DNA from: Natronoglomus mannanivorans
GTDB lineage: Archaea > Halobacteriota > Halobacteria > Halobacteriales > Natrialbaceae
Reading direction: 5' to 3'
Assembly: GCA_025517485.1 (NCBI GenBank)
Contig: JAOPKB010000001.1
Coordinates: forward strand, 434,001-498,000
Length of the DNA: 64,000 nucleotides
Shown: positions 54,042 through 63,166 of the stretch, piece by piece
Numbering within the stretch: position 1 is the stretch's first letter
How the letters are laid out: every line of letters begins with the position of its first letter
The notes under the pieces: generated by a model
Databases searched by the model: none
Told to the model about the DNA's origin: nothing
Seen by the model: only the letters and a program-made list of their open reading frames with translations
Translations under genes and position numbers: made by a program

Positions 54042-55859
54042 ATGTTTCGGAAGGTTCTCGTTGCCAATCGCGGTGAGATTGCCGTCAGAGTCATGCGAGC
54101 GTGCGAGGAGTTGAACGTCGGAACCGTCGCCGTCTACTCGGAGGCCGACAAGAACTCGGGACACGTCAGGTACGCCGACGAGGCCTACAACATCGGCCCC
54201 GCGCGGGCGGCCGACTCGTATCTCGACCACGAGGCCGTCATCGAGGCGGCGCGAAAGGCCGACGCCGACGCTATCCACCCCGGTTACGGCTTCCTCGCGG
54301 AGAACGCCACGTTCGCGGCGAAGGTCGAGGCGGCCGACGGCATCACGTGGATCGGTCCCACGAGCGAGTCGATGGAACAACTCGGCGAGAAGACCAAAGC
54401 CCGGAAAGTGATGGACGAGGCCGACGTCCCTATCGTTCCCGGGACGACCGACCCCGTGACCGACCCCGAGGAGGTCCGCGCGTTCGGCGAGGAACACGGC
54501 TACCCGATCGCTATCAAAGCGGAGGGTGGCGGCGGTGGTCGCGGGATGAAAGTCGTCGAGGACGAGAGCGAGGTCGACGACCAACTCGAGAGCGCCCGCC
54601 GCGAGGGCGAGGCCTACTTCGACAACGACTCGGTCTACCTCGAGCGCTACCTCGAGCAACCGCGCCACATCGAGGTCCAGATCGTCGCCGACACGCAGGG
54701 TAACGTCCGGCACCTTGGCGAACGCGACTGTTCGCTCCAGCGGCGACACCAGAAGGTCATCGAGGAGGGGCCGTCGCCGGCGCTCTCCGACGAACTCCGC
54801 GAGGAGATCGGCGAAGCCGCCCGCAGGGGCGTGAAAGAATCGGACTACGTCAACGCCGGCACCGTCGAGTTCCTCGTCGAGGACGGAAACTTCTACTTCC
54901 TCGAGGTCAACACGCGGATTCAGGTCGAACACACCGTCACCGAGGAGATCACGGGCATCGATATCGTGAAGTGGCAGATCCGGGTCGCGGACGGCGAGGA
55001 ACTCGCCTTCGATCAAGAGGACGTCGAGATCGACGGCCACGCCATGGAGTTCCGGATCAACGCCGAGAACGCGGCGAAGGACTTCCAGCCCGCCTCCGGC
55101 GGGCAACTCGCCACGTACGACCCGCCGGGTGGGATCGGCGTCCGCATGGACGACGCGCTCCGACAGGGCGACGAAATCGTCACCGACTACGATTCGATGA
55201 TCGCGAAACTGATCGTCTATGGCGAAGACCGCGACGAGTGTATCTCTCGCTCGCTACGCGCACTCCGCGAGTACGAGATCGAAGGCATCACGACGATCGT
55301 CCCGTTCCACCGGCTGATGCTCACCGACGAGACGTTCGTCGCCGGCGAGCACACCACGAAGTATCTCGACGAGGAACTCGAGGTCGAGCGGATCGAGGAC
55401 GCCCAGTCCCAGTGGGGGCCCGACGAGAGCGCCGGAGCCGACGATGAGGAAGAGGTCGTCGAACGCGAGTTCACCGTCGAGGTCAACGGCAAACGGTTCG
55501 AGGTCAACCTCGAGGAACGCGGCGGGGCGCCGCTTCCGGCGGGGAACGGTGGGGCCAGCGCAGGCGGCTCCAGTACTGGATCACCGCCCGGTCGCCCCGA
55601 CTCGGCCGACGACGACGGATCTGATGACCCCGAAATCGACGGCGACGGCGAACACGTCACCGCCGAGATGCAGGGGACGATCCTCTCCGTGGAAGTCGAC
55701 GAGGGTGACGAGGTCGACGCCGGCGACGTCCTGGTCGTCCTCGAGGCCATGAAGATGGAAAACGACATCGTCGCTTCGCGCGGCGGCACCGTCACGCAGA
55801 TCGCCGTCGACGAAGGCGAGAGCGTCGACATGGGCGACTCGCTGGTCGTCCTCGAGTGA
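54042..55859 (+). CDS. pccA: Biotin carboxylase/biotin carboxyl carrier subunit
   Basis: The protein has 605 residues. Residues 1-450 are biotin carboxylase: '[20 protein letters not shown]', '[20 protein letters not shown]', ATP-grasp Gly loop '[20 protein letters not shown]', '[20 protein letters not shown]', '[20 protein letters not shown]' and '[20 protein letters not shown]'. After an acidic linker and a Gly/Ser/Pro stretch (500-530) comes the biotinyl domain with '[10 protein letters not shown]', biotinylated Lys571. The subunit carboxylates biotin with ATP and bicarbonate. It lies 131 nt after pccX, possibly with its own promoter. Role: propionyl-CoA to methylmalonyl-CoA and/or acetyl-CoA carboxylation. 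Confidence 0.96.
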   Translation: MFRKVLVANRGEIAVRVMRACEELNVGTVAVYSEADKNSGHVRYADEAYNIGPARAADSYLDHEAVIEAARKADADAIHPGYGFLAENATFAAKVEAADGITWIGPTSESMEQLGEKTKARKVMDEADVPIVPGTTDPVTDPEEVRAFGEEHGYPIAIKAEGGGGGRGMKVVEDESEVDDQLESARREGEAYFDNDSVYLERYLEQPRHIEVQIVADTQGNVRHLGERDCSLQRRHQKVIEEGPSPALSDELREEIGEAARRGVKESDYVNAGTVEFLVEDGNFYFLEVNTRIQVEHTVTEEITGIDIVKWQIRVADGEELAFDQEDVEIDGHAMEFRINAENAAKDFQPASGGQLATYDPPGGIGVRMDDALRQGDEIVTDYDSMIAKLIVYGEDRDECISRSLRALREYEIEGITTIVPFHRLMLTDETFVAGEHTTKYLDEELEVERIEDAQSQWGPDESAGADDEEEVVEREFTVEVNGKRFEVNLEERGGAPLPAGNGGASAGGSSTGSPPGRPDSADDDGSDDPEIDGDGEHVTAEMQGTILSVEVDEGDEVDAGDVLVVLEAMKMENDIVASRGGTVTQIAVDEGESVDMGDSLVVLE

Positions 55860-56044
55860 TCATCTAGAAGCGATTCTCGCGTCTCGTTCCCGGAGCAGAT
55901 CGATCATCCCTTCGACGCCCCTGCCGAGAGCGAGGGAGGTTTCGAAGGCCACGACCGCGCTTCCGACGTCGGAGTCGAAGCTCTCCGTGGTCGTCGAGCA
56001 GAGTAGAACACTGGTGCGTGGGGGGGAGGGACGATCGGAGACCG

Positions 56045-56884
56045 TCACCGCCGTTTCGCGACGAACTGACTCGCCATCGACGCGACGTCCGACCGAAACG
56101 CTCGCATATCGACGGACCGATCGCCGTGACAGAGTTGCGTGTGCTTCTCACGGACGATATCCTCGAACGCCCGTTCGGAGAGTCGGTCGACGGTTACGGC
56201 CCGCTCCCGATCCTCGAGTTTGGTCGCGAGTTTCTCGAACCGCCGATCCGTCGCGTACCGCTGTGCGAGTTCCGGGACCGGCGCGTCGACCGGCACCGTC
56301 TCGTCGACCTCCCGAACGTCCGGGTGTAATAGCTTCGACCGGATCCCGGTCTTGTCTCGAACGATAACCCCTTCCGCGGGTCCGTCGTACCAGTTCGAGG
56401 ACGGTATCTCGTACGCGTCCGGATCGAAGTCGACGGCGCGAACCTCCTTCCGGATCGTATTGATCGGCGTCAGACCGAGCCGGCGATAGACCTTTTCGAC
56501 GGTATCCGGCGGGAGGTATCGCCCGGCCGTTCCGTTCCAGATGTCGAACCCTAGGAACGAAGGGGTCCGATCCCAATCGTAGTCGATCGCGTGTCGATGC
56601 ATCGCCTCGCCGAAGAACACCACCGCCTCGACGTCCTCGACGGCCGATCGCAGTGCGTCGCGGTCGATGCGCTCTCGGACGTGGCGAACGACGTGTCGAT
56701 ACGGCGCCGGAATCTCCTCGGTGTCGTACACCCGGCTCCGAGAACCGAACCGAAGGACACCGGATCGCTGCAACTGAAACCGAAAATTCGCGCCGTCGAC
56801 TTTCTCCTGAATCCAGAGGTGGCTCCGACCGAAGCGGTCTACCGGATCGGTCTCGAGTCGCGGTATCGACGGAAATTCGTTCAT
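56045..56884 (-). CDS. ATP-dependent RNA ligase family protein
   Basis: The protein has 279 residues with a complete nucleotidyltransferase core: motif I 'IQEKVDGANFRFQ' (Lys28 is the expected AMP-acceptor), 'RFGSRSRVYDTEEIP' (motif Ia-like Arg), motif III 'AVVFFGEAMHRHAI', motif IIIa 'FLGFDIWNG', motif IV 'EGVIVRDK' (171-178) and motif V Lys184 in 'IRSKLLHP'. This is the Rnl2/RNA_ligase (PF09414) layout, not a DNA ligase, and the C-terminal domain is only about 90 helical residues. It is probably an RNA end-sealing or repair enzyme. It has no adjacent RtcB, Pnkp or Hen1 gene. Monocistronic, convergent with pccA. Confidence 0.88.
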   Translation of the reverse strand: MNEFPSIPRLETDPVDRFGRSHLWIQEKVDGANFRFQLQRSGVLRFGSRSRVYDTEEIPAPYRHVVRHVRERIDRDALRSAVEDVEAVVFFGEAMHRHAIDYDWDRTPSFLGFDIWNGTAGRYLPPDTVEKVYRRLGLTPINTIRKEVRAVDFDPDAYEIPSSNWYDGPAEGVIVRDKTGIRSKLLHPDVREVDETVPVDAPVPELAQRYATDRRFEKLATKLEDRERAVTVDRLSERAFEDIVREKHTQLCHGDRSVDMRAFRSDVASMASQFVAKRR

Positions 56885-56945
56885 TCGTGGTTGGATCTCG
56901 AGTCACTCGAGCTCGTCGTCGCTGTCCGGGGTCTCGGGTTCTCGA

Positions 56946-57005
56946 AAGACGAGAGACGAGAGACGAGAGACGGGGGACGGGGGACGGGAGACGAGACGAG
57001 ACGAG
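56946..57005. repeat. GA-rich short tandem repeat
   Basis: A 7-nt unit (gagagac/ggggac variants) repeats about eight times: agacgagagacgagagacga and on. It is intergenic, between the RNA ligase and aroE genes. Confidence 0.85.
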
Positions 57006-57148
57006 TCGTTCTCGAGTATCTGCGCCGGCACACGGAATCAGTGTGTCGGTCGGGCATTGCGGAACACCCGACAGGGGAAGAGCCGTCGTTTCGCTCTCGA
57101 CGACAACGAATCGTGACCGTTATTTTTCCCGCCTGAGCGAGGATAGGT

Positions 57149-57949
57149 ATGGACGTTTACGGTATCATCGGAAACCCCGTCGAGCACTCGTTGTCACCGC
57201 CGCTGCACGAAGCTGCCTTTCGCGAACTCGGGGTCAACGCCAAGTTCGTCACCTTCGAGGCCGACCCGGATCGAATCGGGGAGGCGTTCCGGGGCGCGGA
57301 GGCGCTCGGCGTCGACGGCCTGACCGTCACCCTGCCGTTCAAACACGACGCCTTCGAGTTCGTCGAACCCGAGGAGTCCGTCCGACGAGTCGGCGCGGTC
57401 AACACGATCGACTTCACCGACAGCGGGCCGGTGGGGTACAACACGGACATGACCGGGACGCTCCGGGCGTTCGAGCACCACGACGTGACCCTCGAGGGTG
57501 CCGACGCTGTCGTCGTCGGCGCCGGCGGGGCTGCCCGAGCGCTCGCGTTCGGCTTCGAGGAAGCCGGCGCCGACGTGGCGATCGCGAACCGGACGGAGTC
57601 GAAGGCCCACGACCTCGCCGACGACGTTCCCGGCGCGACCGGCCACGGACTCGACGAACTCCCCGACCTGATGGCCGAGGCGGACGTCGTCGCCAACGCG
57701 ACCAGCGTCGGCCTGGAGTCCGACGAGTCGGTCGCCCCGGCCGACGCCTGGCACGCGGACCTCGTGGCCTTCGACGCGGTGTACAAACCCCTCGAGACCA
57801 CGTTCCTCGGCGACGCGAAGGCCGCCGGTGCCCAGACGATCGACGGCGCCTGGATGTTGCTCTTTCAGGGTGTCGACGCCTTCGAGATCTGGACGGGCGA
57901 GGAGGCGCCGGTCGACGCGATGAACGAGGCGCTTCGCAGTCACCTGTAA
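57149..57949 (+). CDS. aroE: Shikimate 5-dehydrogenase
   Basis: The protein has 266 residues: 'GIIGNPVEHSLSPPLHEAAF' (substrate Ser-x-Ser), 'GLTVTLPFKHDAFEFV' (catalytic Lys in P-F-K), 'RVGAVNTIDF' (N-T), 'YNTDMTGTLRAFEH' (catalytic Asp in N-T-D), NADP loop 'AVVVGAGGAARALAFGFEEA', 'VAIANRTESKAHDL' (N-R-T NADP specificity) and 'GAWMLLFQGVDAFEIWTGEE'. Complete and normal length. It reduces 3-dehydroshikimate with NADPH in aromatic amino-acid synthesis. No other aro gene is nearby. Confidence 0.97.
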   Translation: MDVYGIIGNPVEHSLSPPLHEAAFRELGVNAKFVTFEADPDRIGEAFRGAEALGVDGLTVTLPFKHDAFEFVEPEESVRRVGAVNTIDFTDSGPVGYNTDMTGTLRAFEHHDVTLEGADAVVVGAGGAARALAFGFEEAGADVAIANRTESKAHDLADDVPGATGHGLDELPDLMAEADVVANATSVGLESDESVAPADAWHADLVAFDAVYKPLETTFLGDAKAAGAQTIDGAWMLLFQGVDAFEIWTGEEAPVDAMNEALRSHL

Positions 57950-58089
57950 CGAGTCTCCATCTAGTCGCTTCGTTCGGTGGTGGGTCGATACTGAGTTCTA
58001 GAGAACGCTGAGAGCAGCTGCTGGTGCTCTGTGAGGGATCTCGTCGAAACGAAGATGGGACGAAGACGAATCATCGCGGGCAGCCCCGC

Positions 58090-58137
58090 GTTTCAGTGGT
58101 TCAGCGTTTCAGTGGTTCAGCGCTTCAGTATCTCAGA
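58090..58137. repeat. 16-bp tandem repeat (gtttcagtggttcagc)
   Basis: Two perfect head-to-tail copies (58090-58105, 58106-58121) are followed by a degenerate third (gcttcagtatctcag). It abuts the 3' end of the GH105-like gene at 58133. Confidence 0.85.
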
Positions 58138-59182
58138 CGTCGAGATCAGACTCGAGAAGCCGCGTTCCGGTGATCATGAACCAGCCCTGCCCGTAGAGGT
58201 TGACCGCCTGCGGGGCCTCCGGGCCGCCGGGCATCGCCGCGTTACGCTGGACTGCGCCATCGGTGGTCACGACCGTCTTGGCCGCGCCGAGGGCGTTTTC
58301 GGCGACCTCGAGGTACTCCTCGTCGAGCAGGCCGCGGTCGACGGCCTCGGTGAAGGCGAAGGCGTACTGGAGGGTTCCCGAGGTTTCTAAGTACATCGTG
58401 TCGTCGTCGATGAGGTGGTGCCAGAAGCCGCTGGCGTCCTGATAGTCGGCCATACTCAGGAGGTGGTCCCGGACGAGTTCCTCGAGGCGGTCGCGCTCGG
58501 GGTGGTCCTCGGGGACGTACTCGAGTGTATCCAGGACACCCGTGGCGAGCCAGCCGTTGCCGCGAAGCCAGAGCGAGCCGTCGGGGTAGCTGTTGGGTTG
58601 CTCGCGCCAGATGTGGCGGTAGAGATCGGTGTGGGGGTCACGGAGGTGCTTGTCGTGGACCAGAATCTGGTCGACGGCTTCGTCGATCGCCTCGGGCGTG
58701 TCCGTGAGCTGGCCGTAGCGAGCCATGAACGGACACATCATATAGATGGCGTCGATCCACAGTTCGATGTCGTCCATGTGGTGGGTGATCCCGCCGTCCT
58801 CGCTTCGCGGGGCGTCCTCGTGGAGGTACTCGAACTGTCGCCGGCAGGCCTCGAGATAGGAGTCGGGCCCGCCGTTTTCGTAGACCTCGAGCGCGAGGAC
58901 GGCCACCGCTCCAGCGTCCGGAATCGGACGGAAGATCCGGTGTTCGTCCCACTCAGGAACGACGTCGATCGATCCGTAGGCCATCAGGCCGTCGCTCGAC
59001 TGCGAGCGGACGGCCCAGTCGATGTACTGCTCGGCGATCTCGGTGTGTTCGTCGTCCTCGGTCGCCAGCAGGCCGCGCAGAACCATCGGCCGTTCGCCCT
59101 GAATGAAGTCCTCGAAATCGAGCTCGAGCGTGTACTCGACGACGTTCGGGAGTAGTTCCTCCAGCGGTCTGTCTGTGGGCAT
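58133..59182 (-). CDS. Glycoside hydrolase family 105-type (unsaturated glycuronyl/rhamnogalacturonyl hydrolase)
   Basis: The protein has 349 residues with an (alpha/alpha)6-barrel pattern. Typical blocks are 'GERPMVLRGLLATEDDEHTE', 'YIDWAVRSQSSDGLMAYGSI', 'HHMDDIELWIDAIYMMCPFM' (the Asp144 position corresponds to the catalytic Asp of YteR-like enzymes), 'YRHIWREQPNSYPDGSLWLR' 'GNGWLATGVLDTLE' and 'DASGFWHHLIDDDTMYLETS'. GH105 enzymes hydrate and remove 4,5-unsaturated uronic residues from lyase-cut polysaccharides. No signal peptide, so cytoplasmic. The ATG at 59182 fits the TATA box; the in-frame ATG at 59206 lies within it. Confidence 0.88.
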   Translation of the reverse strand: MPTDRPLEELLPNVVEYTLELDFEDFIQGERPMVLRGLLATEDDEHTEIAEQYIDWAVRSQSSDGLMAYGSIDVVPEWDEHRIFRPIPDAGAVAVLALEVYENGGPDSYLEACRRQFEYLHEDAPRSEDGGITHHMDDIELWIDAIYMMCPFMARYGQLTDTPEAIDEAVDQILVHDKHLRDPHTDLYRHIWREQPNSYPDGSLWLRGNGWLATGVLDTLEYVPEDHPERDRLEELVRDHLLSMADYQDASGFWHHLIDDDTMYLETSGTLQYAFAFTEAVDRGLLDEEYLEVAENALGAAKTVVTTDGAVQRNAAMPGGPEAPQAVNLYGQGWFMITGTRLLESDLDV

Positions 59183-59205
59183 ACTCGGGTATGTGACCGA
59201 TCTCA

Positions 59206-59214
59206 ACTTAAAGG
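59206..59214 (-). promoter_or_regulatory. TATA element of the GH105-type gene
   Basis: Minus-strand 'cctttaagtt' is centred 28 nt before the ATG at 59182, consistent with a leaderless mRNA. Confidence 0.5.
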
Positions 59215-59406
59215 TACAGATGTCGATCCTTCAGTTGCTCTCGATATCGTGTCCAGTCATCCGTCTGGATCACTCTATCGAAAGTCGACGATCTGACAGC
59301 CACCGACGACTGAAGCCGGCGTCGTCACCTGTGATTGCGGTGCTATGGGGGTGATCGCTACGAACGCAGAACCGGACGTCGTTACTCGCGAGTTAGTCCA
59401 ATAAAA

Positions 59407-59481
59407 TGCTCCGTCAGGGATTCGAACCCTGGTCCTTGCCGTGAGAGGGCAAGATGATTGGCCGGACTACACCAACGGAGC
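59407..59481 (-). tRNA. tRNA-Glu (anticodon CUC)
   Basis: A 75-nt tRNA on the minus strand. Acceptor GCTCCGT/ACGGAGC with discriminator A, anticodon stem TTGCC/GGCAA around loop CTCTCAC giving anticodon CTC, and T arm with GGTTCGAATCC. The D arm is GTGTAGTCCGGCC-type. CCA is not encoded. Confidence 0.95.
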
Positions 59482-59603
59482 GTCCGCGACTACATCCATC
59501 TCTTGCGTCGTACGATGTTTAAGGATTCCGTTTCACGGTGACAGTGCTCCAGTCTGTCACGGAGACGATCGACGGAGGACGACCGACTCGCTCGAGAGAA
59601 CGG

Positions 59604-60950
59604 TCACTCTTCGAACGGAGATTTGGTCGCTTCGGGTTCGAACCCCTCGAGGCTGATGATGTTTTCGCGCCCGACGCGAAGTTTGCTGATCGTGCCCTCG
59701 TCTTCCATGTCCGAGAGGAGCATACTGACTTTGGACTTCGACCAGCCGGTCTCCTCGACGATGTTGACCTGTTTCATTCGGCCGCCGTTCTGCCGGATGA
59801 GCGCGACGACTCGATCTTCGTCGGTCATCAGTTCCTCGTCCGAGATCGGTGCCGGTCCCGACTCCGATTCAGTGTCGGAACCCCCTGCCGCCGGTGCGTT
59901 CGATTGTGCGCCCGTTCCCGACACTGCGGCTCCGGCAGCAGCGCCGCCAGTAGGCCTCGACGGATCGGGACTCTCTGGAGACGAACCGGTTCCAGTCCCT
60001 GTCCCGCCAGTGCGACCACCGAATCGGTACCAGGCGACGGCGGCGGTTGCACCGAGTCCGAGAACGACGAGTATCCCGCCGACGAGCACCCAGCTCGAGT
60101 CGTCGTCGGTCTCGTTTGCTGGCGTCTGGGGCTCGTTGGCGACCGATTCCGGCTCGAGGACGACACGGGGCTGGCCGTCGAGGAACTCGCGTTCGCCGGA
60201 CCAGCTCACGGATGGGCTCTGTTCCAGTGAGGGTCCGGAGTACTCACCGTCCGGGTGGACGCTCGCGAAGACGAGGTCGTCTTCGGGTGAGATGACCAGT
60301 GTTTGACTCGGCATGATAATGAGGCCGCCGTCGAAGACGTCACCGACGACGACAGTGCCGTCGTCTTCGACAGGTGCGAAGTTCGTCCACGTGAACGTGA
60401 TTTCGACGACGCCGCGAGCGTTCGGTCGGTACTCGATGTCGGCCGAGCGGTTGAAGTCCTCGGCGGCCATCTCGCGGCCGGTGTGATCGGAGCCGGTGTC
60501 GATCATCGCGTTGGCCATCTGCGTGTAGCGAACGTAGAGGTCAGTCTCCTCCTCCTCGAACTCCTCGCCGAAGGACTCGAAATCGGCTCGTTCCTCCTGG
60601 CCCTCGAGGTGGCGTTCGTGGCGGAACGTCCACGTTGCCGTCCCGTCCTCGTAGACGGAGATCTCGAAGCGTGTGCTATCGAAGTCCTGTGACGATTGTG
60701 CCTCGAAGTCGAAGTTCACGTCGTCGAGTGACTGTGTTGTCCGTTCGACGACGATGGGGTCGGCGTCGGGGTTGTCAGTCGTGTCGCCGAAATCGGTGTC
60801 TGTCAGCGTCGTATCCGAACCGGCAGTGAGAGTCGGGACTGACGACGCGTCCGGGTTCTCAGCGACCTGTGTGGCCACGACGACCCCGCTCAGACTGATC
60901 GTCGCTGTGAGGATGAGAACGACGAATCCGACGACGGCCGACCGATGCAT
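59604..60950 (-). CDS. Membrane-anchored winged-helix protein (DUF7345/DUF7343-type)
   Basis: The protein has 448 residues. A signal/TM 'GFVVLILTATISLSGVVVA' is followed by an extracytoplasmic beta-rich domain of about 230 residues ('FEISVYEDGTATWTFRHERH', 'YRPNARGVVEITFTWTNFAP'). A second TM 'WVLVGGILVVLGLGATAAVA' is followed by a cytoplasmic linker and a C-terminal winged helix 'DEDRVVALIRQNGGRMKQVN', 'IVEETGWSKSKVSMLLSDME', 'GTISKLRVGRENIISLEGFE'. The C-terminal HTH faces the cytoplasm if topology holds, giving a one-component transmembrane signalling device. This is a haloarchaeal family; ligand and DNA target unknown. Confidence 0.87.
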   Translation of the reverse strand: MHRSAVVGFVVLILTATISLSGVVVATQVAENPDASSVPTLTAGSDTTLTDTDFGDTTDNPDADPIVVERTTQSLDDVNFDFEAQSSQDFDSTRFEISVYEDGTATWTFRHERHLEGQEERADFESFGEEFEEEETDLYVRYTQMANAMIDTGSDHTGREMAAEDFNRSADIEYRPNARGVVEITFTWTNFAPVEDDGTVVVGDVFDGGLIIMPSQTLVISPEDDLVFASVHPDGEYSGPSLEQSPSVSWSGEREFLDGQPRVVLEPESVANEPQTPANETDDDSSWVLVGGILVVLGLGATAAVAWYRFGGRTGGTGTGTGSSPESPDPSRPTGGAAAGAAVSGTGAQSNAPAAGGSDTESESGPAPISDEELMTDEDRVVALIRQNGGRMKQVNIVEETGWSKSKVSMLLSDMEDEGTISKLRVGRENIISLEGFEPEATKSPFEE

Positions 60951-61153
60951 TCGTTGTACAGTACGTGTCCCGGCTAAAAGACCTTGTGAATGGTCTACCG
61001 TCAGTTGACATCGTATTTCGTTCCGTAATGAAAGACCGGATACTAGATGGGTTCCGAGACGACGTCTCTCGATCGACGATCCGTCTCTACCATCCGAAAC
61101 TGTCGTCGCCCCGTGTCGACACGCACAAACCGTCCGTCTGCGTACTCGCTTCT

Positions 61154-61744
61154 ATGATCACCAACATCGCTCAGGGTATCCAGGCGTTCACCAGCAACGC
61201 GTTTCTCGTCGGTGGGGAACGGACGGTCCTCGTCGACACGGGTGCCAACTTCGACGCCGTGAGCGCGCTCCGTGATCGCATCGACGACCTCGAACTGGAA
61301 CTCGAGGCGGTCGTACTGACCCACACCCACCCCGATCACGTCGGCAACCTCGAGGCGGTGAAGACTGCGTTCGACGTCGACGTCTGGGGGTACGACACCG
61401 GCGTCGACGGTATCGATCACGCGATCAGTGACGACGAAACAATCCAGTTGGGTGATCACGAGTACGTCGCCCTCCACACGCCGGGTCACAAGGACGACCA
61501 TCTCTGTTTCTACAGTCCGGACGCGGACGTCCTCTTCGCCGGCGATCTGGTCTTCCAGAACGGAAGCTTCGGTCGGACGGACCTCCCGGAGGGAGATCGG
61601 GCGACGCTCGTCGAGAGTATCGACCGCGTTCTCGAGCGGATCGATTCCGACCTGCAGGAACTCCACACGGGACACGGCCCGAGCGTGACGAACGAACCGT
61701 ACGGGCACGTCGAACTCGCGGCACAGATGGCTCGGCAGATGTAA
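61154..61744 (+). CDS. Metallo-beta-lactamase-fold hydrolase
   Basis: The protein has 196 residues: 'GGERTVLVDTGANFDAVSAL', metal motif 'LTHTHPDHVGNLEAVKTAFD' (H-x-H-x-D-H), 'HEYVALHTPGHKDDHLCFYS' (third His), 'DVLFAGDLVFQNGSFGRTDL' (bridging Asp) and the final His in 'ELHTGHGPSV'. It has all ligands for a dinuclear site, resembling the glyoxalase-II-like group. The natural substrate is not clear. The ATG at 61154 gives a family start (MITNIAQGIQAFTSNAFLVG). Confidence 0.93.
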   Translation: MITNIAQGIQAFTSNAFLVGGERTVLVDTGANFDAVSALRDRIDDLELELEAVVLTHTHPDHVGNLEAVKTAFDVDVWGYDTGVDGIDHAISDDETIQLGDHEYVALHTPGHKDDHLCFYSPDADVLFAGDLVFQNGSFGRTDLPEGDRATLVESIDRVLERIDSDLQELHTGHGPSVTNEPYGHVELAAQMARQM

Positions 61745-61824
61745 GCGTTGGCGTCAGTGTCGATGTCGATGTTACTGTCGGGCGGTGTCGGTGGCGGTAT
61801 CGGCGGACGGAACCGGCTTCCCGC

Positions 61825-62640
61825 TCACACCTCTCGAGCGGCCTCGAGCATCGCGCCGTAGGCCTCGGCGTACGCCTCGGCCACCCGCCGCGGATCCGAT
61901 CGACTCCCACTCGCCAACGGCGGTAGTGAGATCCGCTCGAGGGGCTCGAGGTACTCGGTCACGTCGGGGACGCGTTTCTCGAGCGTACCGTCTTTCGGAC
62001 TCGAACGGGCGACCTCACACGCACGACAGTAGCGGTCGCCGCGGTAGAGTCGGACGCGACCGGGCTCGACGGCGGCGACGACGGTGATCGCCGCGCGGTC
62101 GATCGACTGCAGCGGGAGGGCGACGTCGCTGTAGGACTCGACGACGGCGAGGTCGGTCGCCTCGATTTCGCGTGCGAGGTCGTCGAACGTGGGAACGTAC
62201 GTCCGTTCGACGAGCGCGTTGAGTTCGTCGACGGTTTCGACGCGAGTGGCGTCGGCCAGCGGGAGGGCGTCGGCGACCCGGTCCGGAACGTCGACGGTTG
62301 CGTTCACGACGAACTCCTCGTCGACGCGGTCGACGACGAACTCGCGATCGGTCCGGCCGAGCAGTCCAGAGCCGCCACTCGGTGACGGCTGCCAGAGACG
62401 GTGGACCGGGTTCAGCGATTCGGGGTCACGCCCGCGTCCCCCCGCATCGGCGAGCCGGGCGGCGTCTTTCCCGTAGAGGCGACCGCCCTCGAGGGCGGAC
62501 AGACAGTCGTCGTGGTCGAACCAGTAGTCGTTCCCCGCTCGTGGTTTGAAGCCGACGCCGCCGGTTCGCTCGAGCAGCCCGACGGAGAAGGTGGTTTTGC
62601 CCGCGTCGACCCGGTCGGCTCCGACGACGAGGAAGATCAT
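61825..62640 (-). CDS. P-loop ATPase with C-x-x-C motif
   Basis: The protein has 271 residues. The N-terminus is a P-loop 'IFLVVGADRVDAGKTTFSVG' (G-x-x-x-x-D-A-G-K-T-T, similar to the dethiobiotin synthetase/CobQ-like class). Then 'GFKPRAGNDYWFDHDDCLSA', 'GKDAARLADAGGRG', and a downstream D-x-x-x-VES segment 'ATDLAVVESYSDVALPL'. A C-x-x-C pair is in 'GDRYCRACEVARSS'. It is a haloarchaeal protein annotated only as ATPase; the reaction is unknown. It overlaps the DUF5827-type gene by 4 nt, so they are coupled. Confidence 0.8.
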   Translation of the reverse strand: MIFLVVGADRVDAGKTTFSVGLLERTGGVGFKPRAGNDYWFDHDDCLSALEGGRLYGKDAARLADAGGRGRDPESLNPVHRLWQPSPSGGSGLLGRTDREFVVDRVDEEFVVNATVDVPDRVADALPLADATRVETVDELNALVERTYVPTFDDLAREIEATDLAVVESYSDVALPLQSIDRAAITVVAAVEPGRVRLYRGDRYCRACEVARSSPKDGTLEKRVPDVTEYLEPLERISLPPLASGSRSDPRRVAEAYAEAYGAMLEAAREV

Positions 62641-62996
62641 TCGTCCGTGTCGGTGTCGTCTGCGGTTTCTCCGTCTTCCCCGTCTTCCTCGTTTTCTTCG
62701 CCTTCGCCCTCCTCTCCGTCTTCCTCGTCTTCCGTTTCCAACCCATAATAGCCGGGCTCGTCGTCGCTTCGAGGTTCCGCAACCACGAGGTCGTCGGCGT
62801 GAACCATGATCCACGGAATCGCCCAGTCGAGCAGGATGTCCTCGGTCTCGCGGTCGAGTTCGGTATCGACCTCGAGTCCCTGGAGGAGACGGGCGATCTC
62901 GTAGACACTGTACATCTGGTCGTCCGCGAGCAGGTCCGCAGGTGTATAGAAGTCACACGGCGGTAACCGGTCGAACTCGTCTTTCGGAACGGGCAT
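62637..62996 (-). CDS. DUF5827-type haloarchaeal protein
   Basis: The protein has 119 residues: MPVPKDEFDRLPPCDFYTPA, 'DLLADDQMYSVYEIARLLQG', 'LDRETEDILLDWAIPWIMVH' and 'DDLVVAEPRSDDEPGYYGL', ending in a very acidic Glu/Asp/Gly tail of about 35 residues. It is a conserved haloarchaeal family I recognise as DUF5827; the function is unknown. The ATG at 62996 is chosen by family N-terminus. It overlaps the downstream P-loop ATPase gene by 4 nt, suggesting a joint role. Confidence 0.75.
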   Translation of the reverse strand: MPVPKDEFDRLPPCDFYTPADLLADDQMYSVYEIARLLQGLEVDTELDRETEDILLDWAIPWIMVHADDLVVAEPRSDDEPGYYGLETEDEEDGEEGEGEENEEDGEDGETADDTDTDE

Positions 62997-63166
62997 ACAG
63001 GTGGATACCCCGTCGAGTGAAAAAACGCTGTGGATCACGGCGTCCGAAACCGAATCTCGGTCCGGCGACGAATCGACTGTGAGGGCCATCGGATTTCGGA
63101 TCGTTCTGATAGCGATGTCACTGCCGCCGACTGACGTCGAAAAAAGATCGGGATGTACGACTCAGC

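Noticed and set aside
56946..57005. CRISPR array at the GA-rich repeat; also 25296-25326 and 58090-58137
   Set aside because: Units of 6-16 nt without spacers. These are simple or short tandem repeats. No Cas genes are present anywhere in the window.
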